Origin: Fidelibacterota bacterium
GTDB lineage: Bacteria > Marinisomatota > Marinisomatia > Marinisomatales > S15-B10
DNA: 64,000 bases
Direction of reading: 5' to 3'
Assembly (NCBI GenBank): GCA_002715465.1
Contig: PAYY01000007.1
Coordinates: 193,047 to 257,046 of the forward strand
Shown: positions 17,726 to 27,656 of the stretch, one piece after another
Layout: the number at the start of each line of letters is the position of its first letter
Position numbering within the stretch: the first letter of the stretch is position 1
The notes under the pieces: generated by a model
Database searches by the model: none
Seen by the model: only the letters and a program-made list of their open reading frames with translations
Told to the model about the DNA's origin: nothing
Program-made: the position numbers and the translations under genes

Positions 17726-20700
17726 TTTTCTATCCACACATTGTTTTTTCCGTAGAGGTCTCTTAGTTTATCTATAAAAACATCTTCATGGGTAACCTTA
17801 ACTGTTTTTGAATAAAAATTTCCGCTCTCTCCATCTTTATCATGAAGATGGAAAAGTAAAGGAGAGTTACCCGAATGATTTTTTGCAAGTTGAAAAAGTG
17901 TGTATACATCATCTTCATTCATTTTATTTACTTCAACAATTAAATTGACAACAGAGGGGCTTTTTTTATCAATCTCTTCCAAAGATTCAATTGATTCAAC
18001 AATAATCTTAGGCTTATTGTCAGACTGACGAGATGTTGCACGACCTTTTAAAAAGATTAGGTTATCTTCAAAAATTAAATGTTTGAAATTTAAAAATGAT
18101 TCATGGAATGCTAAGACATCAACACTTCCTCCTAGACATTCAAGATTGAAGAAAACCATCTCCTGATTCTTTTTGTCAAAATGATATCGTATTTCTCCAA
18201 TAATTCCTCCAATTCGAATTTGATCAATGTCCAAATCATCGGGCATTAAAGAAAAATCATAATTAGAAAACTTTTCTAAAATATCAGCAAATTTAAGTAA
18301 TGGATGTCCTGTAAGATAAAATCCCATTAACTCTTTTTCTTTAGTAAGCTTTTCTGAATCCTCCCAATCATTAATTGATGAAAGAGAGGGCTTGCGAACG
18401 ATAGAAGAATCTGATGAATCTTTTCCAAATATTGAGAATTGATTTTCATTTGCATTATTTTGAATTTGTTGAGCAAATTTTAATGCTGTATCAATGGAAT
18501 GGTAAAGCTGAGCTCTATTCCCTTCCAATGAATCCATAGCGCCAGCACCAACCAGACTTTCAATGACTCTTTTATTCACAAGACGAAGATCTAATTGTTC
18601 GCAAAACTCAAAAAGTGTACGGAATTTTTTCAAATTATTTCTAACATCTAAAATGTTGTGTAATGCTTTAGCACCTACATTTTTAATAGCATTAAGCCCA
18701 AAGGAAATAGTTCTTTCATCAATAGCACAAAAATTTATTTCCGATTCATTTACATCTGGTGGATGAACTGTAAGGTTTAATTTTCTACATTCATTTAATA
18801 AGGTTACTATTCGACTTGCATTGCCCATTTCACTAGTTAGATTTGCTGCCATGAATTCAGAAGGATGGTGAGCTTTCAAATAAGCTGTCTGGTATGCAAC
18901 AAGGGCATAGGCTGTACTATGACTTTTATTAAAACCATATTGAGCAAATTTTTCAAGCAAATCAAAAATCGCATTTGCTTTTTTTCTATCAGTACCTTTC
19001 TCTAATGCTCCAACAAGAAATTCTTCTCTTTGATTGGCCATTAATTTTGCTTCTTTTTTTCCCATTGCTCGTCGCATCATATCTGCTTGAGCTAGGGAAA
19101 ATCCAGCGATACTATTTGCTATCTGCATAACCTGCTCTTGATATACAATAATACCATAAGTTTCTTTAAGAATTCTTTCAAGACCTTGATGAATATACTT
19201 AATCTTTTTTTGGCCATGCTTTCGTTTGATAAACTCGTCAATATTGTCCATCGGACCAGGCCGGTACAGTGCATTCATTGCTATTAGATCATGAATACTT
19301 GTAGGTTTTAATTTTTTTAAATATTCTTGCATACCATTCGATTCAAACTGAAATACCCCAATAGTTTTTCCTTCACAAAATAGGTTTAAAACGGTCTCAT
19401 CATCTAAGGGTATAGTTTCTATATTTATACTTATTCCCCTATTAGAGAGAAGTTTAAGAGTTTGATCTATTACCGTAAGATTTCTTAGACCTAAAAAGTC
19501 CATCTTTAACAAACCAAGATCCTCTAGATTTTTCATGTCATACTGTGAAGTAATATCTCCTTCTTTGGATTTATAAAGTGGGATATAGTCAGTAAGGTTC
19601 CCAGGAGCAATTACGACACCAGCAGCATGGGTAGATGGATGACGATTCATACCTTCTAGAGTCTTTGAGAAATTAATTAAATTTCTATGGTGTTGATCTT
19701 TATTATAAAAACCCTGCAGGTCTGAACTAACCTCTAATGCTGTATCTAGTGAAACTCCAGGTCCAGAAGGTATTGATTTGGCTATTTTGTCCACCTCACC
19801 TAAAGGCATTCCAATCACTCTTCCGACATCTCTTACTACTTGGCGAGCTTTTAATTTTCCAAAAGTTATGATTTGTGTTACGGAATCTTTACCATAATGA
19901 TCTTTTATATATTCAATAACTTTGGATCTTTGTTCATAACAAAAATCAATATCAATGTCGGGCATTGATATTCTTTCTGGATTAAGAAAACGTTCAAACA
20001 GCAGATTATATTGAATCGGATCAATACTAGTAATACCTAATGCATAAGCTACCAGACTTCCAGCAACTGACCCTCTTCCTGGTCCTACAGGTATATTTGT
20101 GTCTTTAGCATATTTAACAAAATCCATTACAATTAAAAAATATCCAGCGAAACCCATTTGTTTAATAACACCAAGTTCATAATTGAGACGTGATTGAATA
20201 TTCTCAGTAATAGAAGGGTATATGTTTTTTAGCCCTTTTTGGCAACATAGCTTCAAATAATCATCGGGTGATTCAACACCACTATTATCAGGTATAGGAA
20301 AGTTCGGTAACAAATATTCGTTAAGTTGCAGATCAAGGTTACAAGAATCAGCAATAAGCCGAGTATTTTCAAGAGCATTGGGATAATCTTTAAATAGCTT
20401 CCACATTTCATCTTGCGTTTTAAAATAAAATTCAGACGTGGCATAACGTTGACGTTTTGGATCGTCTCTATCTTTACCCGTTCCTAGACAGAACATAATG
20501 TCATGAGCTTCCCAATGATCCTTTTTGGCATAATGACAATCATTAGTTGCAACTAGAGGTATATTTAATTCCTTAGCTAGTTTACTAATCACATTTCTTG
20601 CCGCTTCTTCTTCAGGTATACCATGATTCATTAGCTCAAGATAAAATCGGTTTGGAAAAATTTCAGTGAAACTTATAGCTGCCTTCTTTGCACCTTCTAA

Positions 20701-21162
20701 ATCACCCTTGACAGCAAGTTCTTGTACTTCACCTTTTAAGCAAGCAGAGAGGCAAATTATTCCCTCACTATATTTTTTTAATAGGTCTTTATCTACTCTA
20801 GGTCGATAATAAAAACCTTCAAGATAGCCAGCTGTAGAAAGTTTCATTAGATTTCTATAGCCAGTATTGTTTTGTGCAATTAATAAAAGATGGTTATTTC
20901 CCCAACCACCCCCAGGTCTTGGGGTCTTATCAAAACGATCACCTTGGGCTACGTATACTTCACAACCAATTATAGGTTTTATTCCTGCTTCGTGAGCTTT
21001 TTTATAAAAAGAAATAGCTGAGAACATATTACCATGCTCCGTTACACCTACAGCATCCATCCCATTATCAATTACAGTATTAATTAAAGTCGGGATTTTT
21101 TGAGCGCCATCTAAAAGGCTGTAATCAGTATGATTATGTAGATGTACGAACTCAGGAGCCAT
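17722..21162 (-). CDS. dnaE: DNA polymerase III subunit alpha
   Basis: The replicative polymerase catalytic subunit, 1146 residues. An N-terminal PHP domain (EFVHLHNHTDYSLLDGA) is followed by the C-family palm: GPGRGSVAGSLVAY near residue 365 and PDIDIDFCYEQR near 400 with the catalytic aspartates. Helix-hairpin-helix and OB-fold regions follow (GGIIGEIRYHFDKKN near 1000). There is no N-terminal exonuclease, so it is DnaE1-type rather than PolC. It starts 3 bp after the prenyltransferase gene and overlaps dtd by 4 bp. Confidence 0.96.
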   Translation of the reverse strand: MAPEFVHLHNHTDYSLLDGAQKIPTLINTVIDNGMDAVGVTEHGNMFSAISFYKKAHEAGIKPIIGCEVYVAQGDRFDKTPRPGGGWGNNHLLLIAQNNTGYRNLMKLSTAGYLEGFYYRPRVDKDLLKKYSEGIICLSACLKGEVQELAVKGDLEGAKKAAISFTEIFPNRFYLELMNHGIPEEEAARNVISKLAKELNIPLVATNDCHYAKKDHWEAHDIMFCLGTGKDRDDPKRQRYATSEFYFKTQDEMWKLFKDYPNALENTRLIADSCNLDLQLNEYLLPNFPIPDNSGVESPDDYLKLCCQKGLKNIYPSITENIQSRLNYELGVIKQMGFAGYFLIVMDFVKYAKDTNIPVGPGRGSVAGSLVAYALGITSIDPIQYNLLFERFLNPERISMPDIDIDFCYEQRSKVIEYIKDHYGKDSVTQIITFGKLKARQVVRDVGRVIGMPLGEVDKIAKSIPSGPGVSLDTALEVSSDLQGFYNKDQHHRNLINFSKTLEGMNRHPSTHAAGVVIAPGNLTDYIPLYKSKEGDITSQYDMKNLEDLGLLKMDFLGLRNLTVIDQTLKLLSNRGISINIETIPLDDETVLNLFCEGKTIGVFQFESNGMQEYLKKLKPTSIHDLIAMNALYRPGPMDNIDEFIKRKHGQKKIKYIHQGLERILKETYGIIVYQEQVMQIANSIAGFSLAQADMMRRAMGKKEAKLMANQREEFLVGALEKGTDRKKANAIFDLLEKFAQYGFNKSHSTAYALVAYQTAYLKAHHPSEFMAANLTSEMGNASRIVTLLNECRKLNLTVHPPDVNESEINFCAIDERTISFGLNAIKNVGAKALHNILDVRNNLKKFRTLFEFCEQLDLRLVNKRVIESLVGAGAMDSLEGNRAQLYHSIDTALKFAQQIQNNANENQFSIFGKDSSDSSIVRKPSLSSINDWEDSEKLTKEKELMGFYLTGHPLLKFADILEKFSNYDFSLMPDDLDIDQIRIGGIIGEIRYHFDKKNQEMVFFNLECLGGSVDVLAFHESFLNFKHLIFEDNLIFLKGRATSRQSDNKPKIIVESIESLEEIDKKSPSVVNLIVEVNKMNEDDVYTLFQLAKNHSGNSPLLFHLHDKDGESGNFYSKTVKVTHEDVFIDKLRDLYGKNNVWIEK

Positions 21163-21165
21163 AAG

Positions 21166-21999
21166 CTATCCAAAATAAATAGCAGTCAAACCAATTAATG
21201 TACATATTTTTAATAGTTTAGATGCCTTTAGAAAGTTATTTGGAGAAGGAGTTTTAATAAGCAAACTTATGATATAAGTTAGCGGAATCCCAATCCCTAT
21301 AATGCAAATAAATAAATATTTTTCATTATACAATCCAATGATATATGGAAGTATAATTATTAATAAGAGAGAAAAAATCATACCAATAGCAATCTTAGAT
21401 GATCTAACGAGCCCTAGCCTTACGGGTAATGTATTAAGCCCCATTTCTTTATCTCCTTTTGCATCAGCCATATCTTTAATGAATTCCCTAACAAATGTAA
21501 AATTAATAGCCAGAAAAGCTGGTAAAATCATACTATTTAATTCATTGAAAAGACTTCCTGAAAAAAGAAAAGTAATGCCAATTATTATTGAGACAACAAA
21601 ATTTCCCATAAGTATAGTACCCTTTAAAAGTAGATTATAAATAACAATCAAAGGTAGAGCAATGCCAACTGATAAAATCATAGCTGTTATAGGCGTTAAG
21701 ATAGCCACAGCGATACCTATTGTAAAAAGGAGCATGGATAAATTAAGTACAAAGTTTGATGTTAAAATATCTTTTGTCAAAGGTCGATTTCTGTGGTTTA
21801 TTTTATCTATTTCTATGTCTAAATAATCATTAAGAGCATTTGCACCACCTGTAAACGTCATAACAATAATTACTCCCTGCATGATTAATTTTGTTTCTGA
21901 TAAACTATCTGTGATTATAGCGCAGATTATTATTGTTAAACCACTTAATAAAATATTTATAGGTCGTAATAGTATTATACTTGATATAAATAATTTCAT
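21166..21999 (-). CDS. UbiA-family prenyltransferase, GGGP geranylgeranyltransferase-like
   Basis: An integral membrane prenyltransferase of 277 residues with about eight or nine helices. The first Asp-rich motif, NALNDYLDIEIDKINHRNRP, and the second, DMADAKGDKEMGLNTLP, bind prenyl diphosphate through magnesium. Such FCB-group sequences are often annotated as (geranylgeranyl)glyceryl-phosphate geranylgeranyltransferase, the archaeal ether-lipid enzyme; a quinone or other prenyl acceptor is equally possible. No quinone-pathway gene lies nearby. Its ATG overlaps the prmC stop by 4 bp and it abuts dnaE, so it is expressed within the housekeeping block. Confidence 0.82.
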   Translation of the reverse strand: MKLFISSIILLRPINILLSGLTIIICAIITDSLSETKLIMQGVIIVMTFTGGANALNDYLDIEIDKINHRNRPLTKDILTSNFVLNLSMLLFTIGIAVAILTPITAMILSVGIALPLIVIYNLLLKGTILMGNFVVSIIIGITFLFSGSLFNELNSMILPAFLAINFTFVREFIKDMADAKGDKEMGLNTLPVRLGLVRSSKIAIGMIFSLLLIIILPYIIGLYNEKYLFICIIGIGIPLTYIISLLIKTPSPNNFLKASKLLKICTLIGLTAIYFG

Positions 22000-22874
22000 G
22001 ATCTAGACACTTCTATGATTCTAATATCTTTATTATAATCTGGGTAAAATTTTATTCCTTGCCAATTTTCAGAATGAAAAAGCTCAGCCACCATTTCGGG
22101 GTGTTTATCTTTACCAACTTCCATAAGGATTTTCCCGTTGGGTTTTAACCAATTCATCCCTTTTTGAGAAATTCTCCGGTAAAACTTTAATCCATCAAAT
22201 TCATCTGTTAATGCAGTTCTTGGCTCATATAGTTTAATTGTTTTATCTAAGTTATTATATTCATTGAGTGATATATATGGTGGGTTCGTGACTACTAAAT
22301 CAAATTTTTTTATGGGGTTTTGTTTGAAAATATTCAATTGAAGAAATGTAATACGATTATTCACGCTATTTATATAACTATTACGATTAGCCAATTCCAA
22401 TGCTGCTCTAGATTTATCAACAGCCAGAATTGATAACTCTTTACAGTTCCGAGCTAAACTAATTGCTATACAACCACTCCCTGTACCAATATCAAGTACA
22501 GATTGGACTTCGGTATTATTTATAGTTTCAATAGCAATCTCTACCAGTCGTTCTGTCTCTGAGCGAGGAATGAGCACATCTCTGTTTATATGAAATGTTA
22601 AACTAAAAAAGTCTGTTTCGTTAGTTATATATTGAACCGGTTCTCCTATGGCACATCTATGTAACCAATTATCAAATAAATCAAACTCTTGTTCGGTAAG
22701 GATCCTATCTTGAAACAATAATATTTCGGAAAAGGATAACTTGCAAATAGATGAAAGCAACCATTTAGTTTTTTGTATAGATTCTTGAATCCCCAAAGAA
22801 CGAAGGAAAGAGGAACTTTCATTGATGATTTTTCCAATTGTTGGAATTCCAATGACGTTAAATGACTTTATCAA
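21996..22874 (-). CDS. prmC: Release-factor glutamine N5-methyltransferase
   Basis: Methylates the glutamine of the GGQ motif of release factors, here probably the prfA product encoded just upstream. The 292-residue protein has a helical N-terminal domain (SFLRSLGIQESIQKTKWLL), the Rossmann SAM loop VLDIGTGSGCIAISLA near residue 120 and the NPPY catalytic motif (VVTNPPYI). The start is a TTG at 22874, 1 bp after the prfA stop; no ATG fits the family N-terminus better. Confidence 0.94.
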   Translation of the reverse strand: MIKSFNVIGIPTIGKIINESSSFLRSLGIQESIQKTKWLLSSICKLSFSEILLFQDRILTEQEFDLFDNWLHRCAIGEPVQYITNETDFFSLTFHINRDVLIPRSETERLVEIAIETINNTEVQSVLDIGTGSGCIAISLARNCKELSILAVDKSRAALELANRNSYINSVNNRITFLQLNIFKQNPIKKFDLVVTNPPYISLNEYNNLDKTIKLYEPRTALTDEFDGLKFYRRISQKGMNWLKPNGKILMEVGKDKHPEMVAELFHSENWQGIKFYPDYNKDIRIIEVSRS

Positions 22875-22875
22875 A

Positions 22876-23940
22876 TCAATCTATGGCGTTTAGTTGCTCC
22901 ATTTGATCGGCAATCTTTAATTGCTCTATTAGTTCAATAATATCACCATTCAAGATTTCTTCTAACCTGTAAAAAGTAACATCAATTCGGTGATCAGTTA
23001 CCCTACCTTGAGGAAAATTATAAGTTCTGATTTTCGCACTTCGGTCACCAGTAGAGACCATAGATTTTCTAACTTTAGCACGTTCTGTTTGTTGTCTCTC
23101 TCTTTCTTTTGCTAATAAACGTGATCTAAGAACTTTCATTGCAGCGGTTCGATTTTTATGTTGTGACTTTTCATCTTGACAGGTTACAACTGTATCTGTA
23201 GGAATATGTGTTAGTCGAACAGCAGATTCGGTTTTATTAACATGTTGTCCTCCAGCACCTGATGCACGAAATGTATCAATTCTTAAATCTTGTGGATTTA
23301 TTTCTATATCAACTTCATCTGCTTCAGGAAGGACTGCAACAGTTGCCGCCGATGTATGAATGCGTCCGCTTGTTTCGGTTGTAGGTACACGTTGTACACG
23401 GTGAACTCCACCTTCATATTTTAACTTTCCAAAAATAGAGTCTCCTTTAAAAGAACAAATCACTTCTTTATAGCCACCATTTCCAGTAACATTTGCTGAA
23501 ATTAGATCACAATCCCAATGATTTTGTTCAGCAAAGTAATTGTACATTCGGTAAAGGTCTGCTGCAAAAAGAGCTGCTTCTTCTCCTCCTGTGCCTGCTC
23601 TTATTTCCATGATTGTATTTTTTGAATCAAGAGGATCTTTAGGCAATAAAAGTATCTTTAAATCTTCTTCTATATTTAGACTATCTTGTTTTAATTGTTC
23701 AATTTCTTCTCTAACAATTTCCTTTAGTTCTTCATCATCTCCACCTAAAATTGCTTCACCTTCAGAAATTTGCTTGATAGTTTGAATATATTGGTGACTT
23801 TTCTTTGATAAAGGTTCAATTTCATGATGTTCTTTTGCTAGTTGGCCATATTTTGTTGGGTCAGTAAGTATATCAGGGTCAATTAACAGTTGATTCAACT
23901 CTTTATATCGCTCTATGATTTGTTTTACTTTATCTATCAT
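22876..23940 (-). CDS. prfA: Peptide chain release factor 1
   Basis: RF1 reads UAA and UAG stop codons. It has the peptidyl-hydrolase motif RASGAGGQHVNKTESAVR, and the anticodon-like tripeptide region RVPTTETSGR carries P-x-T, which distinguishes RF1 from the SPF motif of RF2. 354 residues, standard length. It sits in the conserved order rpmE-prfA-prmC. Confidence 0.96.
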   Translation of the reverse strand: MIDKVKQIIERYKELNQLLIDPDILTDPTKYGQLAKEHHEIEPLSKKSHQYIQTIKQISEGEAILGGDDEELKEIVREEIEQLKQDSLNIEEDLKILLLPKDPLDSKNTIMEIRAGTGGEEAALFAADLYRMYNYFAEQNHWDCDLISANVTGNGGYKEVICSFKGDSIFGKLKYEGGVHRVQRVPTTETSGRIHTSAATVAVLPEADEVDIEINPQDLRIDTFRASGAGGQHVNKTESAVRLTHIPTDTVVTCQDEKSQHKNRTAAMKVLRSRLLAKERERQQTERAKVRKSMVSTGDRSAKIRTYNFPQGRVTDHRIDVTFYRLEEILNGDIIELIEQLKIADQMEQLNAID

Positions 23941-24005
23941 AAAGAATTCTTTGAAAAAAGTCTCAGATTATCTATGCAAGAAGGAACAAAACTTTTTTAT
24001 ATTAG

Positions 24006-24224
24006 CTAATTGTCAGTATTATCATTCAGATTACCATACTTTTTCTTGAATTTTTCGATACGACCTGCAGTATCTACAAGTTTTTGTTGACCAGAAAAAA
24101 AAGGATGGCATGATGAACAAATTTCCACTCGCATGTCACCTACAGTGGTTCTTACCTGGAAGGTATTCCCACATGCGCAAGTAACATTCCCAATAGAATA
24201 TTCAGGGTGAATGTTAGTTTTCAT
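24006..24224 (-). CDS. rpmE: 50S ribosomal protein L31, zinc-binding form
   Basis: A 72-residue large-subunit protein that bridges the subunits. It retains the zinc ligands of the C+ paralogue (VTCACGN and CSSCHPF), so it is not the zinc-independent YkgM type. It lies between the aminotransferase and prfA on the - strand, 9 bp after the former. Confidence 0.95.
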   Translation of the reverse strand: MKTNIHPEYSIGNVTCACGNTFQVRTTVGDMRVEICSSCHPFFSGQQKLVDTAGRIEKFKKKYGNLNDNTDN

Positions 24225-24233
24225 ATAATTTCC

Positions 24234-25418
24234 CTACTTTAGTTTTTCTAGAGCTAGTTCAATTCTATCAATGCCTTCTAGAAAAACCGATTCTTCTGTA
24301 GCATATGATAGTCTAATATAACCCTCAAGACCAAAGCCAGAACCAGCAACAGTAACTGTTCTAGCAGATTCCAAAATATAATCACTTAGAGCGAAAGAAG
24401 TGTCTATAATCTTTCCCTGATTCTTTAGGCCAATATAGTGACTTAAATCAGGAAATGCATAAAATGCTCCCCCAGGTGTTGAGCAGTATAGATTATTAAT
24501 TTTGTTTAATCTATTAATCATTAAGTTTCTTCGTTGAGAGAAGACTTTTTTCATTTGATTAACTTCAGACTGATTGCCCATTAGAGCTTCAATAGCTGCT
24601 TTTTGACTTATGGAGTTAGGGCAGGAAGTCGCTTGTCCTTGAATTTTACCCATTGCTCGAATAATTTCAACATCTCCAGCTGTATATCCAATTCGCCAAC
24701 CTGTCATAGCATAAGTTTTAGACATGCTTTGGACAGTAAGTACATTCGCTCCAGCCTCATTTAAGGATTCAGTACTTACATATTTTTTATCATATACTAG
24801 CCTTTCATAGCATTCATCTGATATAACAAGCCAATTATGTTTAGCAGAAATTGTTAATAGGTTTTTTATTGTTTCATTATCCCATACGGAACCTGTTGGA
24901 TTTGAAGGAGAATTCAGAAGGATAGCTGCAGTATTTGTTGAGATTTTTTTTTCAAGGTCATTCCAGTCTGGAGTAAAATTTTTCTCAGGTATTGTTTTTA
25001 CAATGACTGGTATGCCGTCAGCCAAGCGAATAATTTCAGGGAATGATACCCAATATGGAGAAAAAACAATTACTTCATCATTAGGATTTAGAACTGCTTG
25101 ACAAATAGTGCTAAGGGAATGTTTAGCACCATTTGAAACTATAATTTGGTCAGGATTGTAAATAATTTGATTATCTCTCTCAAGTTTTACACAGATAGCT
25201 TCTCTAAGTTCTAGGGTTCCTCTTCCCGGAGTATATTTGGTATGTCCTTCAGACATCGCTTTAATAGCGGCCTCTCTTATATTTATAGGAGTATTAAAAT
25301 CTGGTTCGCCCACTCCAAGGTCAATCACATCAATACCTTGACTTCTTAGTGAAGCTGCTTTTGATGTCATCTCGAGTGTAAATGACGGCTGTATACGATT
25401 TACTCTATTTGCTATCAT
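24234..25418 (-). CDS. aspC: Aspartate aminotransferase (class I, type Ib-like)
   Basis: A PLP-dependent fold-type I transaminase of 394 residues, interconverting aspartate/2-oxoglutarate and oxaloacetate/glutamate. The N-terminal PS-F-T-L-E-M-T and DLGVGEPDFNTP motifs fit the prokaryotic Ib subgroup. The Schiff-base lysine is in SMSKTYAMTGWRIGY (near residue 237), and YIRLSYA near the C-terminus holds the carboxylate-binding Arg. The gene starts 3 bp after the Cas6b-like gene, so the two are co-transcribed. Broader substrate use, such as prephenate, is possible. Confidence 0.92.
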   Translation of the reverse strand: MIANRVNRIQPSFTLEMTSKAASLRSQGIDVIDLGVGEPDFNTPINIREAAIKAMSEGHTKYTPGRGTLELREAICVKLERDNQIIYNPDQIIVSNGAKHSLSTICQAVLNPNDEVIVFSPYWVSFPEIIRLADGIPVIVKTIPEKNFTPDWNDLEKKISTNTAAILLNSPSNPTGSVWDNETIKNLLTISAKHNWLVISDECYERLVYDKKYVSTESLNEAGANVLTVQSMSKTYAMTGWRIGYTAGDVEIIRAMGKIQGQATSCPNSISQKAAIEALMGNQSEVNQMKKVFSQRRNLMINRLNKINNLYCSTPGGAFYAFPDLSHYIGLKNQGKIIDTSFALSDYILESARTVTVAGSGFGLEGYIRLSYATEESVFLEGIDRIELALEKLK

Positions 25419-25421
25419 AAT

Positions 25422-26285
25422 CTAATGTGTTTTCGAATGATATTCAGCTGTGTTAAAGTTTGGTTCATTATCTGGCACCTTATTTTTCGGTTTATTTTTT
25501 ACTTGTTTCTTTCTTTTGCTACGTGGAATGTCATTAGGATCAATAGCATCATTTTCCCAACCTTCTGGTAAGTCTTGAATTGGTTCAACGGTTTGTTCAA
25601 TATTTTCAGTCAATGAAGATTCGTTAGCATGACTTATAAGAACACCAAACCCTTTTGTTATACCATTACCGAGACCAATATAATTTGGTAGAACAAAATT
25701 GGAATTAAAACTACCATCGAACGCACCAGCTTTTCCATCATCTAAAATTTTTGGTAATAGAGATGTAAGTGAAATATCTACAAAGATTCGATTTTCTAAA
25801 GAAAGGTTAAATTCTTTAGCAATGAAAGCTATATTTTGGCTTAAAAGACGTCTAAGAAAGTCGATTTTACTTTTAGATTTTTTGTCTGAAAACCCTTGGT
25901 AACGTTTCAGATTAACCCTATTGAGTGCTATCCAAGGAGAAAGAAAATTATAATGAATAGCTCTGTCAGTTGTACCTAATTGTAATTCATTTATTTCCTT
26001 CTCAATATTTTCTATTTTAAATGTTATGTTGCCAAAATTCAACATTTCCAAATTGTTCATTATTGATTCAATTGGCTCAACACCTTCTTTGATACCAATA
26101 AGATAAATTTGTTCATTTATGATTTTAACTTGAATTCTGGGATAAAGAAATTGATTGCGATAACTGCCATTTATATAAGGAATTAATGATTCATTAGGAA
26201 ATTCCTTCATTAAGATTCCCTTAACTTGGTAAGAGGTTTTTCGAACAGGTTTATCTGTTTTTAAACGGGAAACTATATATTTCAT
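25422..26285 (-). CDS. Cas6b-like RAMP-fold protein, orphan, N-terminal catalytic His not seen
   Basis: A 287-residue protein whose motifs match Cas6b-type CRISPR RNA endonucleases: FLYPRIQVKIINEQIYLIGI at residues 46-65 (family Y-P-x-I-Q-x-K-x-I ... I-G-I-x-E-G), FLSPWIALNRVNLKRYQ at 114-130 (family T-P-W-x-A-L-N) and the C-terminal glycine-rich loop IGLGNGITKGFGVL at 203-216. The region before the Y-P-x-I-Q motif, where Cas6b enzymes carry paired histidines (LLHxH), reads SLIPYINGSYRNQ and has none; the only histidines are H111, H219, H283 and H287. A tail of about 65 residues is acidic, then basic (RSKRKKQVKNKPKNK). No CRISPR repeats or other cas genes are present. It may bind or process a cellular RNA; function unknown. 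Confidence 0.7.
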   Translation of the reverse strand: MKYIVSRLKTDKPVRKTSYQVKGILMKEFPNESLIPYINGSYRNQFLYPRIQVKIINEQIYLIGIKEGVEPIESIMNNLEMLNFGNITFKIENIEKEINELQLGTTDRAIHYNFLSPWIALNRVNLKRYQGFSDKKSKSKIDFLRRLLSQNIAFIAKEFNLSLENRIFVDISLTSLLPKILDDGKAGAFDGSFNSNFVLPNYIGLGNGITKGFGVLISHANESSLTENIEQTVEPIQDLPEGWENDAIDPNDIPRSKRKKQVKNKPKNKVPDNEPNFNTAEYHSKTH

Positions 26286-26338
26286 TTAATATTGATTGCT
26301 AGGCACTAGGAGCAGGTGGAATAATTCAAAATTATAAG

Positions 26339-27586
26339 CTAGTTATTCATTGTGTCAAGGAATTCCTCATTACTTTTTGTTCGCTTCATTCTATCTAGAA
26401 GGAATTCCATTGCTTCAATAGGTGTCATATCATTTACAAGTTTTCGAAGGATCCACACCCTAGATAAAGCCTTTTTAGAGAGCAATAAATCTTCTTTTCT
26501 GGTTCCTGAACGAATAAGGTCAAAGGAAGGGAAAAGCCGTCGATCACTTAAGCGACGATCAAGGACTAATTCCATGTTTCCTGTTCCTTTAAATTCTTCA
26601 AAGATTACATCATCCATTCTGCTTCCAGTATCAATTAGAGCTGTTGCTATAATAGTAAGGCTACCACCTTCTTCTGTATTTCGCGCAGCACCAAAAAGTC
26701 TTCTTGGCCTATGCAAAGCATTAGCATCTACTCCCCCCGATAAAATTTTCCCGCTATGAGGGATTACAGCATTGTGTGCTCTACCAAGACGAGTAATACT
26801 ATCTAAAAGAATCATCACATCGTTTCCATATTCCACCATGCGTTTTGCTTTTTCTAAAGCCATATCCGCTACTTGGACATGGCGTTCAGGTGGTTCATCA
26901 AATGTGCTACTTACAACTTCAGCATCAACACTACGTTCCATATCAGTTACCTCTTCAGGTCGTTCGGCTATTAGGAGCACAATAATTTTCACCTCAGGAT
27001 GGTTTTCTAAAGCCGAATTAGCAATTTTTTGAAGTAAAACGGTTTTTCCAGTTTTCGGTTGTGCTACAATTAGTCCTCTTTGCCCCTTTCCAATAGGAGC
27101 CATAAGGTCAAGAGTTCGCATTGAGAAACTTTTCGGATTATTTTCAAGTGTAAACCGATCTTCAGGGTATAATGGAGTTAGATTGTCAAATAGGATTGCT
27201 TTTTTTACTTGATCGGGACCTTGACTGTTGACAGTCTCAACTTTTAAAAGTGCATAGAAACGTTCATTGTCTTTAGGCGGACGAATTTGACCTGCAACTT
27301 GGTGACCAGTTCGTAAGCTAAACCTCTTTATTTGAGAAGGGGAAACGTAGATGTCATCAGGCCCAGGTAAATAATTATAATCTTGAGACCTAAGAAAACC
27401 ATATCCTTCGTGCATTACCTCAAGAACACCAGAGGCAAAAAGTTTACCTTCTTTCTCAGCCCTTGTTTCAAGAATACGCATAATCAACTCCTGTTTTTTC
27501 AAACCGGAGTATCCAGGCACTTCCATCTCTTGGGCGAGCTTGGTAAGATCTTTTATTTTGAGTCCTTGTAACTCAGTTACATCCAT
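26339..27586 (-). CDS. rho: Transcription termination factor Rho
   Basis: A hexameric RNA helicase that terminates transcription. The 415-residue protein has the N-terminal Rho helix bundle ([18 protein letters not shown]), the RNA-binding cold-shock domain ([15 protein letters not shown]), the Walker A loop [14 protein letters not shown] near residue 175, Walker [17 protein letters not shown], and the Q/R loops ([18 protein letters not shown]). No large insertion is present in the RNA-binding domain. The paucity of hairpin terminators at convergent gene ends in this window is consistent with heavy use of Rho, though that is inference. Confidence 0.97.
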   Translation of the reverse strand: MDVTELQGLKIKDLTKLAQEMEVPGYSGLKKQELIMRILETRAEKEGKLFASGVLEVMHEGYGFLRSQDYNYLPGPDDIYVSPSQIKRFSLRTGHQVAGQIRPPKDNERFYALLKVETVNSQGPDQVKKAILFDNLTPLYPEDRFTLENNPKSFSMRTLDLMAPIGKGQRGLIVAQPKTGKTVLLQKIANSALENHPEVKIIVLLIAERPEEVTDMERSVDAEVVSSTFDEPPERHVQVADMALEKAKRMVEYGNDVMILLDSITRLGRAHNAVIPHSGKILSGGVDANALHRPRRLFGAARNTEEGGSLTIIATALIDTGSRMDDVIFEEFKGTGNMELVLDRRLSDRRLFPSFDLIRSGTRKEDLLLSKKALSRVWILRKLVNDMTPIEAMEFLLDRMKRTKSNEEFLDTMNN

Positions 27587-27656
27587 AATAAACTTTTTTT
27601 AATTCGGGATTAAGAGAGTTTTGCTGTTATAACAGTAAAACCAATTTCAATTTATA

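Noticed and set aside
25422..26285. Part of a CRISPR-Cas locus
   Set aside because: I looked for direct repeats with regular spacers and for other cas genes across the window and saw none; the neighbours are rho and an aminotransferase.
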